From contig NZ_CP036281.1 of NCBI RefSeq assembly GCF_007750395.1, positions 4,797,001 to 4,861,000 of the forward strand: a stretch of 64,000 nt of DNA, in the 5' to 3' direction. The position numbers were made by a program, and so were the translations under genes. Below are positions 16,058 through 24,793 of this stretch, piece after piece; position 1 is the stretch's first letter, and each line of letters begins with the position of its first letter. Source of the DNA: Polystyrenella longa (GTDB taxonomy: Bacteria; Planctomycetota; Planctomycetia; Planctomycetales; Planctomycetaceae). The notes beneath the pieces are model-generated. The model did not search any database. It saw nothing but the letters and a program-made list of their open reading frames with translations, and was not told the DNA's origin.

Positions 16058-16750
16058 ATGGATACGATGGCTGCTCAACTTGGAAAAATCATCCTCGGTT
16101 CTCGCTCTCCCCGTCGCGCGGAACTTTTGCAATTGCTTATCCCTGCGGAACAGATTGAAATCCTGACTCCGGCCAATTCGGTTGAATCTGGATTTCAAGA
16201 TGCTCATACCTGGCGTGAGATCGAACGACTCGTCTCAGAAATCGCCCGCACAAAAAACGACGACGTCATACAGCAGTTGGAAGATGCCGGACGAACCGAC
16301 TACCAGGCAGTGTTAACAGCGGACACCGTCATCGTCTGTTTGGAACCTCGACAAGTTGACGATAAAGTCGCGACACTCCATGTACTGGGACAACCTCATG
16401 AAGAGGGTGATTGGCAGTCCGAGGTCCGTCGCTGGTTCAAGCAGTATTACTTTGGTCGCGACCACTGGGCAGTAACGGCACTCTGCCTGATCGATTCCAC
16501 CGGCTGGTTGCATGAGTCAGTCGTTCGTACTACTGTCACTTTTCGACGAGCTGACCTCAAACTGCTCGACTGGTACCTCTCGACTAAAGAGCCATTGGGT
16601 AAGGCCGGGGGCTACGCGATTCAGGAAGCAGGGTCGATGTTTGTCGAATCTATTGAAGGAAGCCTGACGAACGTCGTTGGTTTACCGTTGGAGAGCTTAA
16701 ACAAACTGCTGAAAGATTGTGAAATCGATACAGCGATGTCGAAGTCGTAA
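16058..16750 (+). CDS. Maf-family nucleotide pyrophosphatase
   Basis: About 230 residues. The N-terminal IILGSRSPRRAELLQLL is the Maf signature (S-x-S-P-R-R). LTADTVIV carries the catalytic aspartate region. LGQP, VTFRRADLKLLDWYLSTKEPLGKAGGYAIQEAG and FVESIEGSLTNVVGLPLE follow in the usual order. Maf proteins hydrolyse dTTP, UTP or modified NTPs to monophosphates, in house-cleaning or division control. It is longer than the usual 190-200 residues because about a dozen extra residues (CLEPRQVDDKVATLH) sit between TADTVIV and LGQP. ATG at 16058 was chosen; a TTG immediately upstream would add one residue. Confidence 0.85.
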   Translation: MDTMAAQLGKIILGSRSPRRAELLQLLIPAEQIEILTPANSVESGFQDAHTWREIERLVSEIARTKNDDVIQQLEDAGRTDYQAVLTADTVIVCLEPRQVDDKVATLHVLGQPHEEGDWQSEVRRWFKQYYFGRDHWAVTALCLIDSTGWLHESVVRTTVTFRRADLKLLDWYLSTKEPLGKAGGYAIQEAGSMFVESIEGSLTNVVGLPLESLNKLLKDCEIDTAMSKS

Positions 16751-16823
16751 CCTATTCCAACGTTGGTTGGAGCCAGCCCATCAAACCAGGATCTCAGAGA
16801 AGAGTCATAATTAAAGGAATGTA

Positions 16824-17936
16824 ATGAAGGTCTGTTTGCTAACTGATACCTTCTTTCCCAATGTAGGTGGGGCTGAGATGGTGCTGGATCATCTGGCGCG
16901 GGAACTGGTCGAACGGGGCGCTGATGTCGTCGTGCTCGCTCCCAAATCACGCAATGCCCATGAAGACCAATATCCTTATCAGGTGGAACGCTACCGCAAA
17001 CCTTTCTCCAAACACTGGGGATTACGTTTGTTCTTGCCGAAGTTGATGCTTCTCCATCGTCGCTATCAGTTCGATGTGATTCACTGCCATGCCGCTTACC
17101 CCCAAGCGTATGTCGCCCGAACGTTTTCTCAGATCACCGGTGTTCCCGTCGTCGTCCGTCCCCACGGTTCCGATATTCTTCCCGGCGAACGGATGCGCAA
17201 ACACCCTCGTATTGAAGAGCGAATCCGACGAACTCTGCAATCGGTCGATGCCATCATCGCTCAAGGCGATTTCCTTCGCGACGAAATTGCGGCGCTCGAT
17301 GTTCCGCTGGAGAAGATACACGTCATCCATAACGGAGTCTCACTGCAAACCTTCGCTACGGGAGAACCTTATATTCATCCGCGACCGTATTGCCTCAGCT
17401 TGGGGAATCTCTCTCATCGGAAAGGATTCGATGTCCTGATTCGTGCGTTTGCAAAAGTCGATTCCACGAAAATCGATTTACTCATCGGGGGAACGGGTCC
17501 AGAGGAAGAAGATCTAAAGTTACTCATCACAGAACTCGGTCAGCAGGATCGAATTCATCTGGTGGGCCATGTCAGCGGTCAGGAGAAGGTAAACCTGTAT
17601 CGTTCGGCGGAATTCTTTGTCTGCCCCTCTCGCCGAGAACCTTTTGCGAATGTGATTCTCGAAGCGCTCGCCTCCGGGTTGCCTATCGTCGCCACTGCCG
17701 TCGGGGGAAACAGTCAACTTGTTCGGCAAGATGAACACGGTCTGCTCTCTTCTTCGGAAGACGTCGATGCGCTCGCGGAAAATCTGAGACGCTGCATTGA
17801 GGAACCAGACCGGCTTGCCCGGTACCGAGCAGCTGTTTCCGATTTCGTCTCCCAATTCGACTGGCCCCTCGTAGCTGGACGTTATCGAGCTTTATACGAA
17901 CAGGTAATTTCTGCTCGCCCAAGCCCTTCCCATTAA
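16824..17936 (+). CDS. Glycosyltransferase family 4 (GT-B)
   Basis: A 370-residue GT-B glycosyltransferase. The N-terminal domain has the glycine loop LLTDTFFPNVGGAEMVLDHLA. The C-terminal nucleotide-binding domain has LGNLSHRKGFDVLIRAF, LIGGTGPEEEDLK, VHLVGHVSG-type and the EX7E region EPFANVILEALASGLPIVA. It resembles capsule, exopolysaccharide and lipopolysaccharide mannosyl- or glucosyltransferases; donor and acceptor are not evident. It has no membrane segment and probably works at the inner membrane face. AAAGGA lies 6 bases before the ATG. It is 70 bases after the Maf gene on the same strand, possibly co-transcribed. Confidence 0.92.
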   Translation: MKVCLLTDTFFPNVGGAEMVLDHLARELVERGADVVVLAPKSRNAHEDQYPYQVERYRKPFSKHWGLRLFLPKLMLLHRRYQFDVIHCHAAYPQAYVARTFSQITGVPVVVRPHGSDILPGERMRKHPRIEERIRRTLQSVDAIIAQGDFLRDEIAALDVPLEKIHVIHNGVSLQTFATGEPYIHPRPYCLSLGNLSHRKGFDVLIRAFAKVDSTKIDLLIGGTGPEEEDLKLLITELGQQDRIHLVGHVSGQEKVNLYRSAEFFVCPSRREPFANVILEALASGLPIVATAVGGNSQLVRQDEHGLLSSSEDVDALAENLRRCIEEPDRLARYRAAVSDFVSQFDWPLVAGRYRALYEQVISARPSPSH

Positions 17937-18190
17937 CGCCAATCGAACCTGCGGATATTGATATTTTGATATTGATATTGAGACTTTGTTAAGAAGTTGT
18001 ACCGTTTCAGCGAAATCTGGTAAATTCGGCTTCAAGTCATTCAGTGGGACCCGTTAAACTTCGAATACCTAATACGGGAAACGCGACGGATCTCGCCCTC
18101 CCAGAAGAATTGACGATCTCTGTCTATTCATTCTCTGTCTATCATTGCCAAATACCTCAAAGTGATCTTCCAGGAAGGAACTTCACCCTG

Positions 18191-18943
18191 ATGTCCTCGA
18201 ATTCGAAACCAGCTCAGACGATTCCTGAGAAACAAACCTGGACTCAACACTACTTCTCCCGCAAACGACTGATCATCTTTGGTTCGATTCTTGTCTTGAT
18301 CGCCGGTGGCGTCATCTGGGACGAGTGTTTTAAATATCAGTATTTCGCCAAGCGGTTTGGAACAGTCGTTCCCGGCGAACTCTATCGTAGCGGACAAATT
18401 TCTGACGCCATGTTCACTCCCACCGTCAAAAAGTACGACATTAAGGTCGTGATCGATTTGACCGGCTATGATTATACTGACCCGTACCAGGTGAACGAGG
18501 TAGAAGCTTCCAAGGAACTTGGCGTTGAGCATTGCCGTATGAGGCTTGATGGTGACGGACGAGGCGATATCCAGCATTACGCGGATGCGATCGAGAAAAT
18601 CATCGAAAGCCAGCAGAATAACGAGCCGGTTCTCATTCACTGTGCCGCGGGGGCCCACCGAACAGGGGGCATTGTTGCTTGCTACCGCATGCTGTTTGAA
18701 GAGATGTCCGCCGATGAAGCTTACGCAGAAATGTGCAGCTACGGTCTAGGCGGAGGCATTGAAGGTCGACTACCAACTTACATCAATGAGCACATCGAAG
18801 AGTTGGCCGTCGAACTTCATGGACGGGGAATCCTGAAAACGATGCCTGCGACTCTTCCTCAAATCGGTAAGGATCCACTTACCATTCAAGAAAAGCAGGA
18901 ACACGCTGAAAATGATTCGAGTCGCTCAACGGCATCAATCTAA
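18191..18943 (+). CDS. Membrane-anchored dual-specificity/tyrosine phosphatase
   Basis: About 250 residues. A single N-terminal transmembrane segment (around residues 28-46, IIFGSILVLIAGGVIW) precedes a phosphatase domain starting at PGELYRSGQI. The P-loop HCAAGAHRTGG (Cys near residue 151) is the CX5R active site of dual-specificity and tyrosine phosphatases. An upstream general-acid region, MRLDGDGRGD, is plausible. The catalytic part probably faces the periplasm, since the N-terminus is short and basic (SRKRL). The ATG at 18191 is preceded by AGGAAGGA; an in-frame GTG at 18044 would add 49 unconvincing residues. Substrate unknown, either a phosphoprotein or a phospholipid-like compound. 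Confidence 0.82.
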   Translation: MSSNSKPAQTIPEKQTWTQHYFSRKRLIIFGSILVLIAGGVIWDECFKYQYFAKRFGTVVPGELYRSGQISDAMFTPTVKKYDIKVVIDLTGYDYTDPYQVNEVEASKELGVEHCRMRLDGDGRGDIQHYADAIEKIIESQQNNEPVLIHCAAGAHRTGGIVACYRMLFEEMSADEAYAEMCSYGLGGGIEGRLPTYINEHIEELAVELHGRGILKTMPATLPQIGKDPLTIQEKQEHAENDSSRSTASI

Positions 18944-18966
18944 TTATTGACCGAGCTCATTACGAA

Positions 18967-19809
18967 TTACTCGATGATTTTCATACCCGTCTTCTCATCA
19001 GGTATGGCATGCAGAAGATGGCCTTCGTGCATTTTTTCAGCGTTTCGTGAACCGCGTGCGATGTAGAACTGGTTATTTCCTAAACCAAGAATACCGTAGC
19101 CACACTGGAAATCGTAACGGCCCACCATTTCCAACTCGTCATTCACTTTCAATAGTTGGTCTCCATAACAGGCGAACCACCAGTGCCCTTCGGCATAGTC
19201 CGCGCCTTGGATACCCAGCAGTGTCCAGCCGCTTTCCAATTCGTGCTTCTTGACGAAGTTAAACTCTTCATCGTATTCGTAGAGATAGTTCACAGGCACA
19301 TCCGTTGGTAATCCGCCCACGATCAAAAATCGTCCATCATGATAGGCCATTCCACCAGCTCCGTGGAACACTTCCTGGACTTCGTGGCGAGCCACTTCCT
19401 TCAAACTGTCGGCGTCGTACACGTAAACCCAATTGTCTGAGTTACCTTCAGGGTCGTTAAATTTCCCTCGATTCACTGCGACGTACACCTTGCCGTCTGC
19501 ATAACAGCAATCTCCATGGTGGCTATCGGCTGGGACTTCCTTGATCAGCTTTCCGGTGAGATCAGTTTTCACCATCTTGGTCGTAAAGCTCCAGAACAGG
19601 TGCTCGTTCTCATCGAGGCAGAATCCCTGCAAATGGCCAGGGTACCCACCTTCGCATTGCACCTTGGCCTGGATTTTATCCATCGGCAATGTCACCTGCT
19701 GGGCGAAGGCGGCATTATCCAATGCTCCGAAAAGAAGACCGGCCATCAGGCAGATGGTTAATCGAGTTGCTTTAATCTGATTGTTTTTGAGGAGGGTTGA
19801 AAAACGCAT
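18967..19809 (-). CDS. Secreted beta-propeller-like protein of unknown function
   Basis: A 280-residue protein with an N-terminal signal peptide (LTICLMAGLLFGALDNAAFA, cut before QQVT). The rest is made of repeating short strands with LFWSFTTKMVKTDLTGKLIKE, VYVAVNRGKF, WVYVYDADSLKEVARHEV and YLYEYDEEFNFVKKHEL, typical of a beta-propeller of the glutamine-cyclotransferase or SMP30-like kind. No catalytic signature is seen. It is probably periplasmic. The two Cys pairs (GDCCYAD and others) may form disulfides. It is convergent with the phosphatase gene, whose stop is only 23 bases away. Its role is unknown. Confidence 0.7.
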   Translation of the reverse strand: MRFSTLLKNNQIKATRLTICLMAGLLFGALDNAAFAQQVTLPMDKIQAKVQCEGGYPGHLQGFCLDENEHLFWSFTTKMVKTDLTGKLIKEVPADSHHGDCCYADGKVYVAVNRGKFNDPEGNSDNWVYVYDADSLKEVARHEVQEVFHGAGGMAYHDGRFLIVGGLPTDVPVNYLYEYDEEFNFVKKHELESGWTLLGIQGADYAEGHWWFACYGDQLLKVNDELEMVGRYDFQCGYGILGLGNNQFYIARGSRNAEKMHEGHLLHAIPDEKTGMKIIE

Positions 19810-19957
19810 TTAGGGATCCCACTGTTTAAAAATCGAATTGGACACTTTGAATTTATTCTCCCCGGCCTATCCAACCCCCTGCAACCGAAGAGCGTCTATT
19901 TACGGAAAGTTCACAAAAATCAAACAACATAGGACGGCACTTTACGACAGCCAAAAG

Positions 19958-19996
19958 AAAAGGCTTCCGAGTGTTTTGAACACCTGGAAGCCTTTT
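19958..19996 (-). terminator. Rho-independent terminator of the TlpA-like gene
   Basis: On the minus strand a 9-10 bp outer stem (AAGGCTTCC and GGAAGCCTT) has an inner GTGTT/AACAC stem and is followed by a T-rich tail. It begins 40 bases after the stop codon. The T-tracts on both sides could allow it to work in either direction. Confidence 0.88.
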
Positions 19997-20034
19997 TCAG
20001 CGTTGGCCACTCACCTCTGTAAGATCACCACACT

Positions 20035-21018
20035 CTATTTAAATTGGTTTCGCACGGCAGAATCGAGAATTTCTGCATCGAGATCGACAGCAATGATTTT
20101 GCCTTCCCGGTCAATCAGATACGTAGAAGGAAATGCTTCTACCAGGTACCGTTCGAGAGTCGCCTGCTCGTCTGAATTGGACATGGCCAATTTCCAGGGA
20201 AGTTCGTACTGTTCCTGGAACTGATCTACCTGATCCTGAGACTGGTCAGCAGAGATACCGACGATTTCAAAACCCTGATCTTTGAATTCGGCGTAGGTTT
20301 CTTTCATCTTGGGGAACTGACGAATACAGGGACCACAGAAGGTTCCCCAGAAATCGACGAGAACCACTTTGCCTTTGAAGTCTTCCAGTTTCACGGGATT
20401 GTCTTCGAAGTCGGTGATGGAGAGTTCGGGAGCCGGTTTATTGACGAGATCGAGTTTGTTAATGACGGTTTCGCATTTGCGATCAAAGCTTGGATGCAGT
20501 GGCAATACCTCTCGCATCACGATCAGAACTTTACGTGCCAATTCGGGCTGCCCGGCCACTTGAGCTTCGTCTGCGAGTTCCAAACCGCAGTTCCCGGCTG
20601 AATTCGGATCCTGCTTAGATTGATAGCGAGCCAACGTCATAAACTTATCGACAGCCTCTTCAATCTTTCCCTGGTCAACCAGATTCTCAATTACGATGCA
20701 GGCCGCTTTGGCTTCTGCAAGTTTTTGACCACTTTCCAGATATTTCTCTGCCAGAGGTAATACTTCGGCTGTCCTGTCGTAAGCCCCTGCTAGTCGAAAG
20801 ACAATGCTGTAGGCTTCTTCGACATTTTCACCTTCGGGGTTCTGTTCGATGTATCCGATGACCGCGTTCATCTTGGCCACGTCCTGCTCGATGAGAATCT
20901 CTTCCAGTGATTGCGCCTGAGTTGGAGCAGCCATCAGACCTTGAGAGAGAGCGGCGACACAAAACATTAGAGACAGTTTTATCAGCGAAGATTTGCAGGC
21001 AGGTTTGTATTTCGTCAT
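20035..21018 (-). CDS. Secreted TlpA-like thioredoxin-fold protein with helical N-terminal region
   Basis: About 327 residues. The signal peptide ends MAAPTQAQ. Residues about 30-190 form a helical, tetratricopeptide-like region (AKMNAVIGYIEQNPEG..., LPLAEKYLESGQKLAEAKA). Residues about 195-325 form a TlpA/ResA-like thioredoxin domain with VVLVDFWGTFCGPCIRQFPKM (redox CGPC near residue 226) and FPSTYLIDREGKI, the cis-proline loop. Such periplasmic proteins reduce disulfides during cytochrome or envelope-protein maturation. A helical prefix on TlpA is common in planctomycetes and Bacteroidetes. ATG at 21018 was chosen: AAGAGG lies 7 bases upstream and the signal peptide begins there; a longer in-frame extension lacks both. 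Confidence 0.85.
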   Translation of the reverse strand: MTKYKPACKSSLIKLSLMFCVAALSQGLMAAPTQAQSLEEILIEQDVAKMNAVIGYIEQNPEGENVEEAYSIVFRLAGAYDRTAEVLPLAEKYLESGQKLAEAKAACIVIENLVDQGKIEEAVDKFMTLARYQSKQDPNSAGNCGLELADEAQVAGQPELARKVLIVMREVLPLHPSFDRKCETVINKLDLVNKPAPELSITDFEDNPVKLEDFKGKVVLVDFWGTFCGPCIRQFPKMKETYAEFKDQGFEIVGISADQSQDQVDQFQEQYELPWKLAMSNSDEQATLERYLVEAFPSTYLIDREGKIIAVDLDAEILDSAVRNQFK

Positions 21019-21509
21019 TAATGGCCTCTTGGCGGGTAGGAAAGCGTGGTAGGAACTCACGAAGGAGGGACTTAGGTTGGAGACAGAATAGCATGAAGAG
21101 GGTCGTATGCATCCGCCCCTCATTCTATACGTCAAAGCCCAGTGAAATCTAAGAAAAATCATATTTAAATGTACACATGAACAATCAAGGCAAGTTAAGA
21201 CCTTGTTTCAGGTACTCTTTATTATAGAACGGGACTGATTCTGCCAGAAGGTCAGTTGGTATTGAACCTCGCTATAGCGGCGATTTCGTCAAGAAGATTC
21301 GCGAAAACAGATCGTAGATCACAGTACAAATGGTATTTGTTTCCCTGACTCTAACGCAGTACAATACCTAACAGATCAGAAACAAACTGTCCTGAAATTT
21401 AGCGGACATTTCCGCTGAACAATTCACCGTTCAGTGTCATCGATGATCGTTTCCACCTCGCCGGACATTCTGTTCGTTCCGATCACCGGACTGGTACTCT
21501 CTTTACCGG
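21019..21509. other. Divergent promoter region between TlpA-like and VWA genes
   Basis: About 490 bases that must hold divergent promoters. Weak TATTAT/TATAGA-like -10 elements occur near 21220, but no good -35 partner is seen. No gene is supported. Confidence 0.45.
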
Positions 21510-23462
21510 ATGCAATTCATGGCCGAACATCAACCCGATCCACTCAATTCGGATGACCTTACTACCCGAGCTGCCGAGGGTACCCACGGGTCGCAGAATC
21601 GCTGGTTTCGTCCGAAGGAGTTGCCGTCCTGGGCGATCAGCCTGGCGATTCATGCACTCGTACTACTGGCCCTGGCCCGGATTTCGTACAACCAGCAACT
21701 GAGAGCTAACTTGCTTCCATTCGTCTCGACCACTGAATTCGATGACTGGCAACCCGATCAGCTCGAAGTCGACAATCTTGAAATTGTCGATATGGGTAAC
21801 GACAGTTCAATGGAATCGCAGGGAGAATCAGCGCTCGCGGCGATCACACCTGCGGAGCAAACTCAGGATTCGGTCGAACAGGATCTCACGACAGCAGTTC
21901 AGATTGAAATTGATGTCCCTGTCTACGAACAGATCGCCAGCCTGCAGGAAGCGGAGCTAGTTGAAAAAGTTGATATCCGCGGGACCTCGGAACGGGCGGG
22001 CGGTGTCGATGGGGCGATTGATCGCCTGACTTTGGAAGTAGCCAGTTCACTCAGGCAGGAGAAAACGCTTGTAGTCTGGCTGTTGGACGCGTCACTTTCT
22101 CTGAAAGAACGTCGAAATGCGATCGCCAACCGCATTGAGAATGTTTATGAAGAACTGGGCGTAATGAAACTGGGCGCGGAAGACTCGTTGTTAACAGGCG
22201 TCGTCAGCTTTGGTGAGAAGACTCATTTCCTGACTGAGAAACCGGTTGAACAAGCGGCTGATGCTGTAAAAGCGATTCACGAGGTAAAACCGGACGAGTC
22301 GGGAGAAGAAAAAGTCTTTGCCGCCGTCAGTGCCGTGGTGGAAAAATGGAAACCCTACCGCACCAAACAACGCCGCAACTTTATCATTATCATAGTGACG
22401 GACGAACGAGGAGACGATCACGAACAAGTTGATAAAGTCACTTATGATTTGAGTCGCCTTGGTGTGCGCGTTTATTGCCTGGGCAACTCGGCCGTGTTTG
22501 GAAGACGAGTAGGGTATCAACCGTATCAGCTTGAGGATGGCAGTTTTCGTAATCTCCCCGTGGATCAAGGGCCTGAATCCGCGTTTCCCGAGCGACTGGG
22601 GCTCGCCTTCTGGGGTGGAGATAACGGTTTGAATTCGTTTTCGTCTGGTTTTGGACCTTATGCGTTAACGCGCCTCTGTTCGGAAACAGGGGGAATTTAT
22701 TTCATCGCCGCCGAACAACCCGGTCCTAAATTTGATTCGAATCTGATGCGAAGTTACATGCCCGACTACAAGTCGTTTGCAGATTATCAGGAGAGTGTCC
22801 GCAAAAACCCGGCCGTAACGGCCTTGATTAAAGCGTCACTGAATACCTCAAACCGGGAGACTCCCAGTCCCCAGATGGTTTTTCGCGCGGATCGACTGGA
22901 GCGACTGAAACAGGAAATTGACGAAGCCCAGAAGCCTTTCGCTGATTTTGTTTACCATCTTGAGAACGAAGTATTGAAACCACTCTCTGACGGAGAATCG
23001 GGACGCGAACAGATCGTCACTCCTCGTTGGCAGGCTGGATACGATTTGGCCATGGGGCGTGCCCTCGCTAGTTGGGTACGGACATTCGGGTACAACAAAA
23101 TGCTGGCCCAGATGAAGGTTTCTCCTCTGGAATTCACCCGGGAAAACAACAATATGTGGCGTTTACTTCCTGCCGAAGAGAGTGACGCGGGTGGACAGGT
23201 GAAAAAATACACCGAACTGGCCCGCGCTTATCTGAATCGCGTGATTAGTGAACACCCCGATACTCCCTGGGCTGTACTGGCCGTTAAAGAACTGGAATCT
23301 CCATTAGGGTGGGAATGGAAAGACGGGTTCAATCCGAACTTCGTTGAACAACCTCAACAAATGCAGCAGCAACCGATGCTCTTGCTAGAGGAAGAACGTC
23401 GACGGCAGATGCAACGTCGACAACAGCCACAACCGAAGCCGGTGAAGATTCCCAAGCTTTAA
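21510..23462 (+). CDS. Membrane-anchored von Willebrand factor A domain protein
   Basis: A 650-residue protein. A transmembrane helix at about residues 40-57 (LPSWAISLAIHALVLLALARIS) follows a cytoplasmic N-terminus. An acidic linker leads to a VWA domain at about 187-340, with the MIDAS DASLS (VVWLLDASLSLKERRN), a later GVVSFGEKT and IIVTDERGDD that complete the metal site. A C-terminal extension rich in Gln, Arg and Pro (QQPMLLLEEERRRQMQRRQQ) follows. VWA proteins of this layout are protein-binding scaffolds in the planctomycete envelope. The start could be 21510 or the in-frame ATG at 21519; neither has a clear ribosome binding site. It faces the SBF transporter gene convergently, with only 21 bases between stops. 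Partners are unknown. Confidence 0.8.
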   Translation: MQFMAEHQPDPLNSDDLTTRAAEGTHGSQNRWFRPKELPSWAISLAIHALVLLALARISYNQQLRANLLPFVSTTEFDDWQPDQLEVDNLEIVDMGNDSSMESQGESALAAITPAEQTQDSVEQDLTTAVQIEIDVPVYEQIASLQEAELVEKVDIRGTSERAGGVDGAIDRLTLEVASSLRQEKTLVVWLLDASLSLKERRNAIANRIENVYEELGVMKLGAEDSLLTGVVSFGEKTHFLTEKPVEQAADAVKAIHEVKPDESGEEKVFAAVSAVVEKWKPYRTKQRRNFIIIIVTDERGDDHEQVDKVTYDLSRLGVRVYCLGNSAVFGRRVGYQPYQLEDGSFRNLPVDQGPESAFPERLGLAFWGGDNGLNSFSSGFGPYALTRLCSETGGIYFIAAEQPGPKFDSNLMRSYMPDYKSFADYQESVRKNPAVTALIKASLNTSNRETPSPQMVFRADRLERLKQEIDEAQKPFADFVYHLENEVLKPLSDGESGREQIVTPRWQAGYDLAMGRALASWVRTFGYNKMLAQMKVSPLEFTRENNNMWRLLPAEESDAGGQVKKYTELARAYLNRVISEHPDTPWAVLAVKELESPLGWEWKDGFNPNFVEQPQQMQQQPMLLLEEERRRQMQRRQQPQPKPVKIPKL

Positions 23463-23483
23463 TATCTCTGCTTGCCTGAGAGA

Positions 23484-24503
23484 TCACTCGATCTCAGATT
23501 CCGCTGGCGTCCTTGCCGCAATTCGATTGGCGATAAAAGTATCGATGAATAATTGAGATCCATGGAACAGGAGCATGGGGAAAACAACGAACGGAATTCC
23601 TTGGCCGGGTCCCAGATAATCGGGATTACCAAACATGGCTGGATCCGTTGCAATCAGCAGCCCAATCGGTAGCGTCTTCTGGCTACCGGCAAACAGCATC
23701 GCAATTCGATCACGTCGTTTAAAGTCGAACCATTTGCCCGCCTGCCAGGCGAGAAACATCCCAAACAGATGGAGCGCTATACCGGAGAGGGTCACTAGCG
23801 CGATGGCCGAAAAACCGGGAGCATCACCCGCCGTTTGAACGTTCAAACCACCCCGAGCAGAAGCCGCGAAAATGAGAACCAGAATGCAAAGCTGGGCGAC
23901 CACTCCCAGCGGAGTTTTATAGCGATCTGCGAACCGGGCTGCGGGAGCGATCAAACGGGTCAGCTGCCCGAGTGTGACGGGAATTAAAACGGAGTACACC
24001 AGCCTCCACACCATCTCTCTCGTATCGAGGCTAACGCCATCTCCCAAGGCACGCGTCAACCAGAATGGAGTGACGATAAAACAGATACCATTGGTCAGGA
24101 TTGTCACGAGCAACGATACAGCGTCGTTGCCTCCCGCTTTACGGGTCCAGACTGAAGCGGCGGCCATGGTACAGGGAGTACTGGCAGCGATCATCAACCC
24201 GATTTGAAAATCGATGCCCATCTGCATCGACATCAACATCATTCCCAAAATCGGAATGGCGATATAGTTCGTACACGAGGAAAGCAGCACGGGGCCTGGA
24301 TAACGGAACGAATCATACAAGAGTCGACTGTTCAGACTGAACGCCATCAGAAACAGGACGATTTGCGTCAGGTTTTTAGGTTTCAGAAGTTCTGTAACCT
24401 GATTGACCTCTTCTTCCGACGAATGATATCCCCACCACAAACCTGCAGAGATAAATATCGTCAGACCAAATAAGAACCACTGTTTCTGAATATATTGCAG
24501 CAT
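23484..24503 (-). CDS. SBF-like (bile acid:sodium symporter family) transporter
   Basis: About 339 residues with roughly ten hydrophobic helices. Motifs typical of the SBF-like family include GLMIAASTPCTMAAASVWTRKAGGNDA, with the characteristic STPCT crossover segment, and FAGSQKTLPIGLLI. Family members export or import small organic anions using Na+ or H+; the substrate is unknown here. The start was set at ATG 24503 (MLQYIQKQWFLFG), which matches the family N-terminus. Upstream in-frame ATG 24539 and TTG 24611 would only add a short cytoplasmic segment. It ends 21 bases from the VWA gene end. Confidence 0.87.
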   Translation of the reverse strand: MLQYIQKQWFLFGLTIFISAGLWWGYHSSEEEVNQVTELLKPKNLTQIVLFLMAFSLNSRLLYDSFRYPGPVLLSSCTNYIAIPILGMMLMSMQMGIDFQIGLMIAASTPCTMAAASVWTRKAGGNDAVSLLVTILTNGICFIVTPFWLTRALGDGVSLDTREMVWRLVYSVLIPVTLGQLTRLIAPAARFADRYKTPLGVVAQLCILVLIFAASARGGLNVQTAGDAPGFSAIALVTLSGIALHLFGMFLAWQAGKWFDFKRRDRIAMLFAGSQKTLPIGLLIATDPAMFGNPDYLGPGQGIPFVVFPMLLFHGSQLFIDTFIANRIAARTPAESEIE

Positions 24504-24793
24504 ATAATCGCCATAGACCGAAAATTTGAGCCCTCCCATCCACGGCACACACTGGTGGTGCACGTAATAGCTGGGGCAGCTATCCGGAAAGGCACGTCCC
24601 GACAGGTCCAAAGTTGGACATGAGTTCGTGGGACATGCAGGGGCACTTTCCTGACATTGGAAGCAGATTGCCTATTTTTGCACTCAATACCTACAGTCAC
24701 AACCGGTGCGGGAAGGAAACAGCCGGAATCTTCCCGAAAGCCGATCAAAGCAACTCCAAATGTGAGAGCAACCCGCTTACATCAATAACAGAT

